64,000 bases of DNA from JAYVJH01 sp043777595 (GCA_043777595.1 JAYWHT010000013.1:1-64000); one strand, 5' to 3'; counted from the first letter of the stretch, positions 1 through 9,254 are shown. Made by a program: numbers and translations. Notes: generated by a model not told the origin, from the sequence alone.

Positions 1-18
1 CTCAAAACAAATACGACC

Positions 19-225
19 ATGTTACTCACCACAGAAACATTACTCGACAAAACAGAAGTGATGGAATCGTTTAAGAGTTTGCCACAAATGGTAAGCTCAA
101 AAGATTTGATTGAGCGGATTATCGTATTGCATAAAATTAACGAAGCCCTCAAAGAGGTCGAAAACGGGCAAGTACATACTCACCAAAGCGTAATGAACGA
201 AGCAAAAGAATGGCTACAGAAGTAG
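19..225 (+). CDS. small hypothetical protein, antitoxin-like
   Basis: A 68-residue, largely helical protein ending in a pattern (GQVHTH, about eight residues, then AKEWLQK) that resembles the C-terminus of small Bacteroidota antitoxin-type proteins, where a similar H-(S/E)-x-V segment precedes a K-W-L end. No toxin gene follows: the next gene is sufE. A partner could lie upstream of the window edge. The start at 19 is the first ATG after the edge, so the true start may differ. Function is not known; the antitoxin resemblance is an inference from a short motif. Confidence 0.55.
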   Translation: MLLTTETLLDKTEVMESFKSLPQMVSSKDLIERIIVLHKINEALKEVENGQVHTHQSVMNEAKEWLQK

Positions 226-244
226 TTTGGACAAACCAAAAAAA

Positions 245-300
245 AAGCCCTGAAAGGGCGATAATATATCAGCGTGGTGCAACGCACTACGGAACGAAAT
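245..300. repeat. dispersed palindromic element before sufE
   Basis: The stretch holds a short hairpin (GCCC-TGAAA-GGGC, 247-259) followed by a GTGGTGC/GCACTAC inverted pair. It sits between the small gene and sufE and is read through by a spurious N-terminal extension of the sufE frame. It resembles intergenic repeats I recall from Cytophagales genomes, but only one copy is present here. Confidence 0.4.
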
Positions 301-306
301 AAATCA

Positions 307-732
307 ATGACAATAAACCAAATACAAGACGAGTTAATAGAAGATTTTGAATTGTTCGACGACCAATTGGACAAAACACAATATATCATTGACCTCGGCA
401 AAAAACTAAAACCAATAGACGATAATCTCAAAACAGACGATAACCTAATAAAAGGCTGCCAGTCAAAGGTTTGGTTGAATTGTGATGCTGAGGACGGTAA
501 GGTTGTCTTTGAAGCCGATGCCGAGCCAACAGCACAAATTAGCAAAGGATTGGCCAGTTTGCTGGTAAAAATACTATCCAATCAAAAAGCAGAGGACGTA
601 GCTACCGCCGATTTATACTTTATACAAAAAATAGGAATGAGTAGCCTCGTAACATCTCGCAGGTCGGGTGGGTTGGCTTCGATGATTATAAAAATAAAAG
701 AATTTGCAAAACAGGTAGTTATAGCCAAATAG
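307..732 (+). CDS. sufE: SufE family cysteine desulfuration protein
   Basis: Sulfur acceptor that takes persulfide sulfur from the cysteine desulfurase SufS and passes it to the Fe-S scaffold. The 141-residue protein has the family core with the acceptor cysteine in IKGCQSKVW (C51), near its position in E. coli SufE, and a C-terminal GLASMI segment. I place the start at the ATG at 307 (MTINQIQDE); an upstream in-frame ATG at 274 would translate a repeat element. A SufT-type gene follows after a palindrome, consistent with an iron-sulfur role. No other suf genes are present. Confidence 0.93.
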   Translation: MTINQIQDELIEDFELFDDQLDKTQYIIDLGKKLKPIDDNLKTDDNLIKGCQSKVWLNCDAEDGKVVFEADAEPTAQISKGLASLLVKILSNQKAEDVATADLYFIQKIGMSSLVTSRRSGGLASMIIKIKEFAKQVVIAK

Positions 733-740
733 ACACACAG

Positions 741-769
741 GGAAGCCATCGCTTAGAGCGATGGCTTCC
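741..769. repeat. dispersed palindrome, copy 1 (GCCATCGCT core)
   Basis: A perfect hairpin with 13-bp arms (GGAAGCCATCGCT, loop TAG, and its complement) between sufE and the next gene. Close relatives lie at 38592-38624 and 45171-45199, also just after gene ends. It lacks a long T tract, so it is either a weak terminator or a REP-like repeat. Confidence 0.75.
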
Positions 770-785
770 CTCATCACCAAATAAA

Positions 786-1097
786 ATGACCGAAGCAGAA
801 CTAAGAGAAGAAGTAATAGCCGCCATTAAAACGGTTTATGACCCCGAAATACCAGTTGATGTCTGGGAACTGGGGCTGATTTATGAGCTTAAAATATTCC
901 CTGTCAATAACGTCTATGTGATGATGACTCTGACCTCGCCCTCTTGCCCGTCGGCAGAAGTAATACCGAGCGACATCGAAAAAGCCATCAGAGAAGTAGC
1001 CCAAGTAAACGACGTAAGCGTAGAACTAAGCTGGGACCCGCCTTATTCGCAAGAAATGATGAGCGAAGTAGCTAAGTTAGAATTAGGGTTTATGTAA
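786..1097 (+). CDS. SufT/MIP18 (DUF59) family iron-sulfur assembly factor
   Basis: 103 residues covering the whole DUF59/MIP18 fold: the YDPEIPVDVWELGLIY motif at about 18-33 and the conserved TSPSCPSAE around C54. Such proteins help mature or deliver Fe-S clusters and often neighbour suf genes. It follows sufE in the same direction 53 bp downstream, across a palindrome. The length equals that of stand-alone members, so nothing is missing. The exact role (SufT or another DUF59 carrier) cannot be settled from the sequence. Confidence 0.88.
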   Translation: MTEAELREEVIAAIKTVYDPEIPVDVWELGLIYELKIFPVNNVYVMMTLTSPSCPSAEVIPSDIEKAIREVAQVNDVSVELSWDPPYSQEMMSEVAKLELGFM

Positions 1098-1352
1098 GCC
1101 CCCGGCCTCCCGAAGAAGGCGAAGCCGTTAGTGTTGATGTTAGCTAAAAAGCTGTAAAATATTAAACGCTTAGGCGTACCCCTGAAAATGTTAAAGTGAA
1201 AAATAAAATACTATTTGGTAAAATCTACCTTTTACATTTCTCAGTTTTACTGTTTTACATTTTTCGGTTCATTTTCTTTTATAACTTAGCAACCTTGCCA
1301 GAAGAAAAAATGTTAATCATTCAAAATCCAATTATTCAAAACAAAAAATAGT

Positions 1353-1778
1353 ATGTATCCTCCACACCTCGTTGCCCCCATGAAATCTGACTTAACAAAT
1401 GTCGGTTTCCAGGATTTAACATCTGCCGAAGCGGTAGATAATTTTATGGCCAATGCCAAAGGCATTTCGTTGGTCGTTGTCAATTCAGTTTGTGGCTGTG
1501 CCGCAGGTGCTTGCCGCCCGGGCGTTAAGGCCGCTGTGAGTCGCAGTGAAGCCAAACCCGACAATATGGTAACGGTTTTTGCTGGTGTAGATAGCGAAGC
1601 CACCGCCAAAATGCGTGAATATTTCTTGCCTTACCCACCCTCATCGCCAGCGATTGGTATTTTTAGAGACAACGAACTGATACACTTCATCGAACGCCAC
1701 CATATCGAGGGTCGCTCTGCCGAAATGATTGCCGAACACTTAGAAATGGCTTTTGAAGAATTTTGCGAAGCTGCGTAA
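1353..1778 (+). CDS. BrxA/BrxB family bacilliredoxin
   Basis: A 141-residue thioredoxin-fold protein with the bacilliredoxin CGC motif (C47-G-C49, in NSVCGCAAGACRPG) and the typical YPPSSPAIGIF segment and RHHIEGR region. Family members remove bacillithiol or similar low-molecular-weight thiols from oxidised proteins. Bacillithiol or a related thiol in this organism is an inference from family knowledge. It stands alone, with about 250 bp of non-coding sequence on each side. I found no convincing promoter in the upstream gap. Confidence 0.9.
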   Translation: MYPPHLVAPMKSDLTNVGFQDLTSAEAVDNFMANAKGISLVVVNSVCGCAAGACRPGVKAAVSRSEAKPDNMVTVFAGVDSEATAKMREYFLPYPPSSPAIGIFRDNELIHFIERHHIEGRSAEMIAEHLEMAFEEFCEAA

Positions 1779-1901
1779 AATAGATGTAAGTAGTTGCGTA
1801 AAATTACCTGAGACTATAAAATAGCTGTTTTGATAGATAAGTATCTTATTACCAATAAATTACAAACACTCAAATCTCGCATCTAAAATCTCGTATCTAC
1901 T

Positions 1902-1942
1902 TATGGTGTAAGATGTAAAAATAGCATACATCTTACACCATA
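1902..1942. promoter_or_regulatory. 16-bp inverted repeat upstream of the leuA promoter
   Basis: Two perfect 16-bp arms (TATGGTGTAAGATGTA at 1902-1917 and its complement at 1927-1942) are separated by 9 bp. The structure ends 26 bp upstream of the predicted -33 box of leuA. No T run follows, so a terminator for the bacilliredoxin gene is not obvious; a regulator site or a repeat are alternatives. Confidence 0.6.
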
Positions 1943-1967
1943 CATCATAAAAATATTGGTTACTTAT

Positions 1968-1998
1968 TTTGCAAGTCAAAGATTTTGGATTATGTTTG
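1968..1998 (+). promoter_or_regulatory. Bacteroidota-type promoter of leuA
   Basis: TTTG (1968-1971), 19 bp, then TATGTTTG (1991-1998): an exact match to the TTTG-N19-TAnnTTTG form used by the primary sigma factor of this phylum. It lies about 50 bp upstream of the leuA ATG. Confidence 0.75.
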
Positions 1999-2050
1999 TA
2001 GTGTAATTACGCACTAAGCGAATTTTCGCTACAATCAAATTTCATTAACT

Positions 2051-3211
2051 ATGAGCCAGAGAGTCTATATTTTTGATACCACCCTCCGTGACGGCGAGCA
2101 AGTGCCAGGCAGCCAGTTAAAGACCGAAGAGAAAATTATTGTTGCCAAAGAACTCGAAAAACTCGGTGTGGACGTTATCGAAGCGGGCTTTCCGATTTCA
2201 AGTCCAGGCGACTTTCGTTCGGTTGTTGAAATCTCAAAAGCAGTGCGCCAGCCTACTATTTGTGCGTTGTCTCGTGCTGTCATTGGCGACATTGATGCGG
2301 CAGGCCAAGCCCTCAAATATGCCGAGCGTGGCCGTATTCATACAGGACTGGGTGCGTCCGACATTCATATTTTTCATAAGTTCAATACCACTCGTGAGGC
2401 CATTCTCGAAAGAGCGATAGCTGCCACCAAACACGCCAAAACCTATGTCGAAGACGTTGAGTTTTATTGTGAAGACGCTGGCCGTGCCGATTTGGGCTTT
2501 TTGGCTATATTGGTCGAAGGGGTCATCAAGGCAGGTGCAACAGTTGTAAATATTCCAGATACAACTGGCTATTGCTTGCCTGATGAATACGGCAAAAAAA
2601 TAGCCTATCTCTACGAAAACGTACCCAACATTCATAAAGCCACTATCTCAATCCATTGCCACAATGATTTAGGATTGGCCACAGCCAATACCCTATCGGG
2701 CATAGCCAATGGCGCACGACAAGTAGAGGTAACGATGAACGGCATTGGCGAGCGTGCAGGCAATACATCGCTCGAAGAAGTAGTGATGGCGCTCAAAGTA
2801 CGCAAAGAGTTAGGCTACGAGACGGGCATTAACACCCAGTTGATTTATCCCACAAGCCAATTAGTATCTAAAATGATGCGTATGCCCGTGCAAGCCAACA
2901 AAGCTATTGTAGGCCGCAACGCTTTTGCACACTCATCTGGCATACATCAAGATGGCTTTCTAAAAAACTCGCTTACTTACGAAATCATGAACCCGCACGA
3001 CGTGGGCGTGGACAAATCGTCTATTGTACTCACGGCTCGTAGTGGCCGCCACGCCCTTAAACATCGCTTAGAACTACTTGGTTTTGAGTTCGATAAGTCT
3101 GTTTTAGACCAACTATACACCAATTTCTTGGAAGTAGCCGACCTCAAAAAAGAAGTAAACGACGGCGACTTGGTAGAGCTGGCACAAGCCTTAGATTTGG
3201 CAGTAGCTTAA
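2051..3211 (+). CDS. leuA: 2-isopropylmalate synthase, short form
   Basis: Catalyses the first committed step of leucine synthesis, condensing acetyl-CoA with 2-oxoisovalerate. At 386 residues it holds the TIM-barrel catalytic domain: DTTLRDGEQVPG at 9-20, metal-binding HCHND at 202-206 and GIGERAGN at 231-238. The C-terminal allosteric LeuA dimer domain of the roughly 510-residue enzyme is absent; this short form is usual in Bacteroidota. It stands alone without other leu or ilv genes. Its stop codon overlaps the convergent M1 peptidase stop by 4 bp. A related homocitrate or citramalate synthase is less likely. Confidence 0.88.
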   Translation: MSQRVYIFDTTLRDGEQVPGSQLKTEEKIIVAKELEKLGVDVIEAGFPISSPGDFRSVVEISKAVRQPTICALSRAVIGDIDAAGQALKYAERGRIHTGLGASDIHIFHKFNTTREAILERAIAATKHAKTYVEDVEFYCEDAGRADLGFLAILVEGVIKAGATVVNIPDTTGYCLPDEYGKKIAYLYENVPNIHKATISIHCHNDLGLATANTLSGIANGARQVEVTMNGIGERAGNTSLEEVVMALKVRKELGYETGINTQLIYPTSQLVSKMMRMPVQANKAIVGRNAFAHSSGIHQDGFLKNSLTYEIMNPHDVGVDKSSIVLTARSGRHALKHRLELLGFEFDKSVLDQLYTNFLEVADLKKEVNDGDLVELAQALDLAVA

Positions 3212-5592
3212 TTCTTCGCTCCGCCTTGTTGCCCTGTTTGCTGCGGTTGCGTTTGTTGGGCTTCTCTCATAGGGTTGGGGCGCACTCCACTTGCTTGCTG
3301 TTTAAACAACTGAAACTTTGTTGGCTCTGCTGGCTGACGTGGAAAAGCGTTGTCTTCTTCGTCAGTGTCGGCTATTTCTCTAAACGGGTCGAGTGTCCAT
3401 TGGGTTACTTTTTTCTTGGTCGTTATCACCTTACTGATGTCTTTGTCGTTCAGTCGCCAGATTTCGGCTGGGAAACGAGCCACCGAATCTGTACCATCTT
3501 CAAACTGCATTTTGATTATAACAGGCATCGGCAAACCACCTTTGTTTTTGACCTTAACAGTATAAAAATTCATACCCGACTCTACCATCGTGCGCTCGTC
3601 TGGGCTGAGACCGGCTAAGTATGTCTCGTATTTCTTCTTGTCGGCTTCGGTTACTTTGAGAGGGTCGTAGGTATTATAAAAATCATTCATATCAGCGTTT
3701 TTTTCAACAACGGTCTCTTTGATATAGTCTTTATCTCGCTGTCTGGCTATTGTTTCTCGTTTTTGGTTAATCGTTTTTCGCTGCGCGGCTTTGTTGGTTT
3801 CAGGATTTTGGCTGTCAATCGCAAACCAACTAACGTCTGCAAGTTGCTGATTGACAGGCTCTACACCATAAAACCAACCTTTCCAAAACCAATCTAAGTC
3901 CACACCACTGGCATCTTCCATTGTTCTGAAAAAATCGGCAGGAGTTGGGCTTTTAAAAGCCCAACGGCGGGCATATTCTTTAAAAGCATAATCGAATAAC
4001 TCACGCCCCATGATGGTCTCTCGGAGTATATTAAGACCAGCCGCAGGTTTGGCATAAGCACTGTTGCCGGCATCGGTTAGGTTGTCGGACATGGTCATAA
4101 TTGGTACTAAGTTTTTTGGGTCTTGTTTCATATATTCGGCAATATATTGCGGCTCACCTCGGCGTACTGGAAAATCTCTATCCCATTCTTTTTCAGTCAA
4201 ATATTCCAGAAAAGTATTGAGCCCTTCGTCCATCCACATCCATTGGCGTTCGTCATTATTGACAATCATCGGAAAAAACGTATGGCCTACTTCGTGAATA
4301 ATAACGGCAATCATACCGTATTTGGTAGCTTCGCTATAAGTGCCGTCGGCTTCGGGTCGCCCACCATTAAACGACAACATCGGGTACTCCATACCGCCCA
4401 CTGGCCCATGGCACGAAATAGCGACAGGATACGGGTAGTCAATCGAAAATTTAGAATAAGTCTTGACCGTATGCGCTATGACTTGCGTAGAATATTTGCC
4501 CCACAACGAGCTGGCTTCTTTCGGATAAAACGACATACACATCACTTTGCGCCCAGTCTGGTCTATTTGCATTGCGTCCCAGATGTATTTGCGTGAAGTG
4601 GCAAAAGCAACGTCTCGGACGTTGTCGGCCTTGAAAATCCATGTTTTCTTACCTTCTTTTTTCTGTTTTTCGGCTGCTTCTCTTTCAGCCTGTGTTTCTA
4701 TAACTACCAACTTATCAGTCGATTGGCGTGCTTCTTCCATTCGTTTGAGTTGGGTGGCCGTTAGTACTTGGCCGGCATTTTGTAGTTCGCCTGTTGCACC
4801 CAGAACATGGTCGGACGGAACGGTAATAGCCAATTTGAAATTACCAAAACTCAAAGCAAATTCGCCCTGACTGTAATATTGCTTGTGTTGCCAGCCCGTA
4901 ACATCGTCATAGACACAAAGCCGAGGATAAAACTGAGCGATTTCATAAATATTATTTCCGTCTTTGAAAGCCTCAAAACCTGTGCGGCGGCCTCCTTTGG
5001 CAAATTCGATGATTTTGTATTGCCAATCGACCGAAAAACTAAACGACTGATTGGGTGCTACTGGCACAGGCAGGTCTATCCGCATCATAGTTTGGTTGAT
5101 TGTATATGGAAGTGCTTTACCTGTTTTGTCTTTGATGGCTTTGATTCTGTAACCGTATTCTCCACCTTGATAATAGGCGTTGCCCGTCATGGCCAATGCG
5201 CCCATAGTTGTTTGTGGCTGCACGCCCCCCGTTCGAGATATAGGCCCAGGCGAGTCTTTGGCAAACAGATTTTGGTCGAGTTGCAGCCAAATATATCGCA
5301 GGGCATCGGGCGAATTGTTAAAGTACGTGATGGTCTCGAAGCCAATTATTTGATTATTGGCTTCGTCCAATTCTACCTTAATATCGTAGTCGGCACGCTG
5401 CTGCCAGTAGTCTTTGCCCGGTGCGCCAGAGGCCGCCCGTGTGGTGTTGGGGGTAGGTAGCTGGCTACCGAGTTGCTCAAAACGACTATTGGCATTATAG
5501 GTCTGTGCTTGTGCATTGTTAGCCAAAATAACAAACGACAAACAGCAAACGAAGCGAAATGTAGTAAGTAGAGAAAGTGTATTTTTTTTCAT
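3208..5592 (-). CDS. secreted M1 family zinc metallopeptidase
   Basis: A 794-residue exported aminopeptidase-like enzyme. An N-terminal signal peptide (to about residue 29, ending NAQAQ) is followed by an M1 N-terminal beta domain, a GGMEY exopeptidase motif and the zinc site HEVGH (H433, H437) with E456 nineteen residues later, the spacing of gluzincins. The C-terminus is rich in Q, P and G. It probably cleaves peptides in the periplasm or outside the cell. It lies 29 bp downstream of the Hsp70-like gene on the same strand and may be co-transcribed with it. Confidence 0.9.
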   Translation of the reverse strand: MKKNTLSLLTTFRFVCCLSFVILANNAQAQTYNANSRFEQLGSQLPTPNTTRAASGAPGKDYWQQRADYDIKVELDEANNQIIGFETITYFNNSPDALRYIWLQLDQNLFAKDSPGPISRTGGVQPQTTMGALAMTGNAYYQGGEYGYRIKAIKDKTGKALPYTINQTMMRIDLPVPVAPNQSFSFSVDWQYKIIEFAKGGRRTGFEAFKDGNNIYEIAQFYPRLCVYDDVTGWQHKQYYSQGEFALSFGNFKLAITVPSDHVLGATGELQNAGQVLTATQLKRMEEARQSTDKLVVIETQAEREAAEKQKKEGKKTWIFKADNVRDVAFATSRKYIWDAMQIDQTGRKVMCMSFYPKEASSLWGKYSTQVIAHTVKTYSKFSIDYPYPVAISCHGPVGGMEYPMLSFNGGRPEADGTYSEATKYGMIAVIIHEVGHTFFPMIVNNDERQWMWMDEGLNTFLEYLTEKEWDRDFPVRRGEPQYIAEYMKQDPKNLVPIMTMSDNLTDAGNSAYAKPAAGLNILRETIMGRELFDYAFKEYARRWAFKSPTPADFFRTMEDASGVDLDWFWKGWFYGVEPVNQQLADVSWFAIDSQNPETNKAAQRKTINQKRETIARQRDKDYIKETVVEKNADMNDFYNTYDPLKVTEADKKKYETYLAGLSPDERTMVESGMNFYTVKVKNKGGLPMPVIIKMQFEDGTDSVARFPAEIWRLNDKDISKVITTKKKVTQWTLDPFREIADTDEEDNAFPRQPAEPTKFQLFKQQASGVRPNPMREAQQTQPQQTGQQGGAKN

Positions 5593-5621
5593 TTTTTAGG
5601 GTTAGTTTTTGTGTGTAATCT

Positions 5622-8132
5622 TTATCCCAGTCCAGTTCCTTTTATTTTGGTTTCAACGATTTCGGTATTTTTGGTATTGGCCAGTAGCGACATAAACACC
5701 GAGCGCAACTCTTCATAATTTTGGCGTTCAAGGGCTTTTTCGCCCCTAATTACGTCTGTTTTGGCTTTGTCAAAATCTTTGTATTCTTCGGGGGGCAATG
5801 CCGAGTAGTGGTTATAATAATGAACAAGCAGCGTAGGCGTATAAAAAATAATGTTGTTCATCACCTTCAATGCTTTTTGATGCAGTCCTTCGGCCATAAA
5901 ATAGTTATTGCTACGCATGGCTTCACTTTCGTTTTCTTTCAGTTTACGAATCTCGTCTTGGTAGCGAGTGGGCATATCTTGAATGTTGTCGAGCCAGTCT
6001 TGTAAGGTTGCCATCAAGTCGTAGTAGCGTTCTTTGACTCTCACAACTCGATTATTAACAGCTCCAGAGGCGTAAAACGTGCGAGCGAGCCGCCGTTTGG
6101 CTTCGTCCAACTGGTATTTTTCATCGCTCAGTGCGTTGTCTTTCAGCGACTTACTATCTTCGTAGAGTTTTCGGGCTTTTTCTATTTTGTCCTGAATTTG
6201 GGCTGCGGCCTCGTACTCCTCGTTTTGGAGGGCTTTCTCTAAGTCTATCGATAGTTGGCTTCGTAGCTCGTTGATTTCGTCTTGTAGTTTGGCAATGCTC
6301 ACATAGCGTTTGGTAGGGCTAAAAACCTCGTTAAACTGCTGGTCGGTCATGCTTAGGTGCGTACTTACAGACACATCACGAGACTCACTCATCTCAATTT
6401 TTATTTCTACATCAGAGCCTTTCACCAAGTCGTTCATGAGTTTATCGGCTCTAATCTCAATCACACCTACTACTTTGTTGGTGCTGGGGTGTTGGTTGGC
6501 ATCGCCCTCCATAAGATTGATAATGAGCGCATCGTCAGAGCCTTTCTTGATGGTTCGGCTTATTTCTTTGTATATTGTTTTGGTCAATGGCAAGATACTA
6601 TTTCTACTAAAAACCGTTTCGCAGCGCGTCGAATTATTGTTCAAGTCGTCCACTTCAATACAAATATCTTCGGGTAGCGGCTGGCCATATAAATTAAACA
6701 ATCCCTGCGAAATCACTACCTCATCGACCGCTACAGCCACAGGGTTGTTTTGGGAGTCTAAGACCTTGATTTGAAATGAATTGACACGATTGGGCAACAA
6801 CAACACAAACTCTCCAAACTTGGCCGTAAGCGGTCTAAGCCCTGAGTCAAAGCCGCCATCGGTACGAATGATTCTGTAAAAAAGTCCATCGCTAAAATTG
6901 CTAACGCTCGCCGTAATGTATTCTTCGTTGTCTTTGGTTGAAGTGTTGTAGCCCGTCTTAATAGTTATTTGACTACTGTTTTCTGTGTTACTTACTGGAC
7001 TTTCAGCGGCTTCTTTTCTGATGTTAATAGGCTTATTGCCAGCAAAAAACGCTGCTCCCACGGCGACAGCCGTACTCGGGTCGGCTTCGGTATTGACTTT
7101 AATATGAGTACGGCTACCGATGGTTTCTCTGACATAAGGAATATATGTACTGCCGCCAATCATTATAATCTCTTCAATGTCGGTAGCTATCAGGTTGTTT
7201 CTGTCCAAAATCACTTCGAGCATCAACAGCGTGGCTTCAATACGGTCTTTGATGGTCTGGTTGAGTTCGTCTTGGCTAACGGTCAAAACAATGTCTTCAT
7301 CAACACCATCTGGCGAAGTGTAGGTAAATTCTATTTCGGTATTGGGTCTGTTTGTTAGTTCTTTTTTGGCTTCTTCGGCTTTGAGTAGCAAGATATAGTA
7401 CAATTTCTCATAGCTACTACTTTTTGTCCCAATCTGTTCGGCGAGTGCAGTGTTTCCTGTTTGTTGTATTAGTTTTGGTACAATTATTTTCATTACCAGC
7501 GAATGATCAAAATCCATACCACCCAAATAGTTATCGCCTTGGTGATCTATCACACGCATTTCGCTGTTGTCAATGCCTACCAAAGCTACGTCAAAAGTAC
7601 CACCGCCGAGGTCATAAACTATCCATTTACCTTTTTCTGTGTCCGACAATAAATGTTTGTTAAAAAATGCCAACGAAGCCGCAATCGGTTCTTGCAAAAG
7701 TACCACTTCGTCAAAGCCAGCCTCATAGCCTGCTTGCTTAGTTGCATTGCTCTGGACTGTATCAAAACTGGCAGGAATCGTAACAACAATGCTCTTAGGA
7801 ATATCGCCAGTGTGAATAAAATTTTTGAGTTCTTTCAACACCAATGCCGACAGCTCGATGGGCGAGATAGTTGTGTTTTTGGACTGAATCGTATAGTTTT
7901 CGTCTGTTCCCATCTTGCGTTTGAAACTCCCAAAAACATTGAGCGGGTCTTTGAGTAGCCATTCACGGGCTTTGTCGCCAACTATTATTCGTTCGCCTCT
8001 AAATGCCACACAACTCGGTAGCGTTTCTTTGAGGCCAACTGGGTTTTTGAAAACTTCGACATTTGCACCCACAAAACGAGCTATCAGTGAGTTGGTTGTA
8101 CCTAAGTCTATTCCAAAATTGATGGTTTGCAT
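5622..8132 (-). CDS. Hsp70-like ATPase with UVR-like coiled-coil C-terminus
   Basis: 836 residues. The first 380 or so form a DnaK-type ATPase: GIDLGTTNS near the start, VYDLGGGTFDVALV, and IIMIGGSTYIPYV. The rest does not follow canonical DnaK. It has a beta-rich middle and a long helical tail with a UvrB/UvrC-type UVR-like motif at about 631-654 (LEKALQNEEYEAAAQIQDKI) and further charged helices. No dnaJ or grpE is nearby. It is probably a specialised chaperone-like protein, not the housekeeping DnaK. The substrate is unknown. Confidence 0.85.
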   Translation of the reverse strand: MQTINFGIDLGTTNSLIARFVGANVEVFKNPVGLKETLPSCVAFRGERIIVGDKAREWLLKDPLNVFGSFKRKMGTDENYTIQSKNTTISPIELSALVLKELKNFIHTGDIPKSIVVTIPASFDTVQSNATKQAGYEAGFDEVVLLQEPIAASLAFFNKHLLSDTEKGKWIVYDLGGGTFDVALVGIDNSEMRVIDHQGDNYLGGMDFDHSLVMKIIVPKLIQQTGNTALAEQIGTKSSSYEKLYYILLLKAEEAKKELTNRPNTEIEFTYTSPDGVDEDIVLTVSQDELNQTIKDRIEATLLMLEVILDRNNLIATDIEEIIMIGGSTYIPYVRETIGSRTHIKVNTEADPSTAVAVGAAFFAGNKPINIRKEAAESPVSNTENSSQITIKTGYNTSTKDNEEYITASVSNFSDGLFYRIIRTDGGFDSGLRPLTAKFGEFVLLLPNRVNSFQIKVLDSQNNPVAVAVDEVVISQGLFNLYGQPLPEDICIEVDDLNNNSTRCETVFSRNSILPLTKTIYKEISRTIKKGSDDALIINLMEGDANQHPSTNKVVGVIEIRADKLMNDLVKGSDVEIKIEMSESRDVSVSTHLSMTDQQFNEVFSPTKRYVSIAKLQDEINELRSQLSIDLEKALQNEEYEAAAQIQDKIEKARKLYEDSKSLKDNALSDEKYQLDEAKRRLARTFYASGAVNNRVVRVKERYYDLMATLQDWLDNIQDMPTRYQDEIRKLKENESEAMRSNNYFMAEGLHQKALKVMNNIIFYTPTLLVHYYNHYSALPPEEYKDFDKAKTDVIRGEKALERQNYEELRSVFMSLLANTKNTEIVETKIKGTGLG

Positions 8133-8291
8133 TTATAATTCTAACGAACAAATAGTGTGAAGAATGTGTAAACTCAATGCTCGGTTGCCTGAATTTTGAG
8201 TCAAAAATAATAGAAAAAGCTGAGTTGTGCAATTAGACAAAAATAGAAGTGTCGCCGTTGTGATTTTGGTATTTGAGGGATGGCACTCGCA

Positions 8292-8320
8292 CGTTTCTGG
8301 CGATACAATCGCTGAACCAT
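8292..8320. repeat. left 29-bp inverted repeat flanking the Rpn gene
   Basis: The 29-bp sequence starting CGTTTCTGGCGATACAATCG is repeated exactly, inverted, at 9354-9382. It is directly followed by a hairpin at 8316-8353 with 15-bp perfect arms (ACCATTCCACCCCGA). Confidence 0.9.
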
Positions 8321-8378
8321 TCCACCCCGAGTCGAAAATCGGGGTGGAATGGTTTTATATTTTCAGAATAGTTCCCAA

Positions 8379-8414
8379 AATAATAGTAAAATAAAATGTA
8401 ATTTTGCTATTATT
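8379..8414. promoter_or_regulatory. inverted repeat and -7 box before the Rpn gene
   Basis: Arms AATAATAGTAAAAT (8379-8392) and ATTTTGCTATTATT (8401-8414) pair with one mismatch. A -7 type TAATTTTG (8399-8406) overlaps the right arm. The layout suits an operator or an mRNA hairpin just upstream of the ATG at 8430. No -33 box is seen. Confidence 0.45.
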
Positions 8415-8429
8415 TAATTTTACGCGAAC

Positions 8430-9254
8430 ATGAAAGCAAAATATTTAAACCCATTTACCGACTTCGGATTTAAAAAAATCTTCGGTGAAGAAGCAAGTAA
8501 ACCACTTTTACTTGACTTTCTAAATGCTTTATTACCTAATTCTGACAAAATTGTTGAATTGATATTTAAAAACAACGAACAACTTGGACAAACAGACCTT
8601 GACAGGAAAGCGATTTACGACATATATTGTGAAAACGAAAAAGGTGAAAAATTCATAGTAGAACTTCAAAAAGCAAAACAAAATTATTTCAAGGAAAGAA
8701 CAATCTATTACTCAACATTTCCAATTCGAGAACAAGCTGAAAAAGGAGAATGGAATTACAACTTAAAAGCAGTTTACTGTATTGGAATTTTAGACTTTAC
8801 ATTTGACGACTACGAAACAGAACCAGAAAAAAGCGAAGTTGTACATACGATTAAACTGAAAAATCAAAATGGCAAAACATTTTATGATAAGTTGACTTTT
8901 ATTTATCTTGAAATGCCGAATTTTAAGCAGACCGCAAACGAACTTAAAACTCGTTTAGACAAATGGCTTTATTTTATCAAACATTTGGAAGACTTTCAGA
9001 CAATTCCAACAATTATCGCAGATGAGGTTTTTATACAAGCATTTGAGAAAGCTGAACTTGCTAAATTTGATCAAACTGAACTTGCAAATTATGAGAATAG
9101 TTTGAAAATTTATAGAGACTTAAAAGGCGTAATTGACACAGCGTATTTTGATGGCAAAGCAGAGGTTGCTAGAAAACTTAAAGAAAAAGGAATGGACACA
9201 GACTTTATTACTGAAACTACTGGACTGACTAAGGCTGAAATTGAGAAGTTGTAG
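8430..9254 (+). CDS. Rpn family PD-(D/E)XK nuclease/putative transposase
   Basis: 274 residues typical of the Rpn/PDDEXK_2 family: N-terminal NPFTDFGFKKIFGEE, then DIYCENEKGEKFIVELQKAKQ, which carries the D...ExQ nuclease signature, and a FKERTIYYSTFPI segment. The C-terminus KGMDTDFITETTGLTKAEIEKL is the usual family tail. E. coli relatives (RpnA) are DNA endonucleases that promote RecA-independent recombination. The gene is clearly more AT-rich than its neighbours and lies between perfect 29-bp inverted repeats, pointing to acquisition as a unit. Intact by length. Confidence 0.9.
   Translation: MKAKYLNPFTDFGFKKIFGEEASKPLLLDFLNALLPNSDKIVELIFKNNEQLGQTDLDRKAIYDIYCENEKGEKFIVELQKAKQNYFKERTIYYSTFPIREQAEKGEWNYNLKAVYCIGILDFTFDDYETEPEKSEVVHTIKLKNQNGKTFYDKLTFIYLEMPNFKQTANELKTRLDKWLYFIKHLEDFQTIPTIIADEVFIQAFEKAELAKFDQTELANYENSLKIYRDLKGVIDTAYFDGKAEVARKLKEKGMDTDFITETTGLTKAEIEKL

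Noticed and set aside
274..306. N-terminal extension of sufE from an upstream ATG
   Set aside because: It translates a repeat element; the ATG at 307 gives the normal SufE start.
4123..5460. Open frames antisense to the M1 peptidase
   Set aside because: They are shadows of a long, well-supported gene on the other strand.
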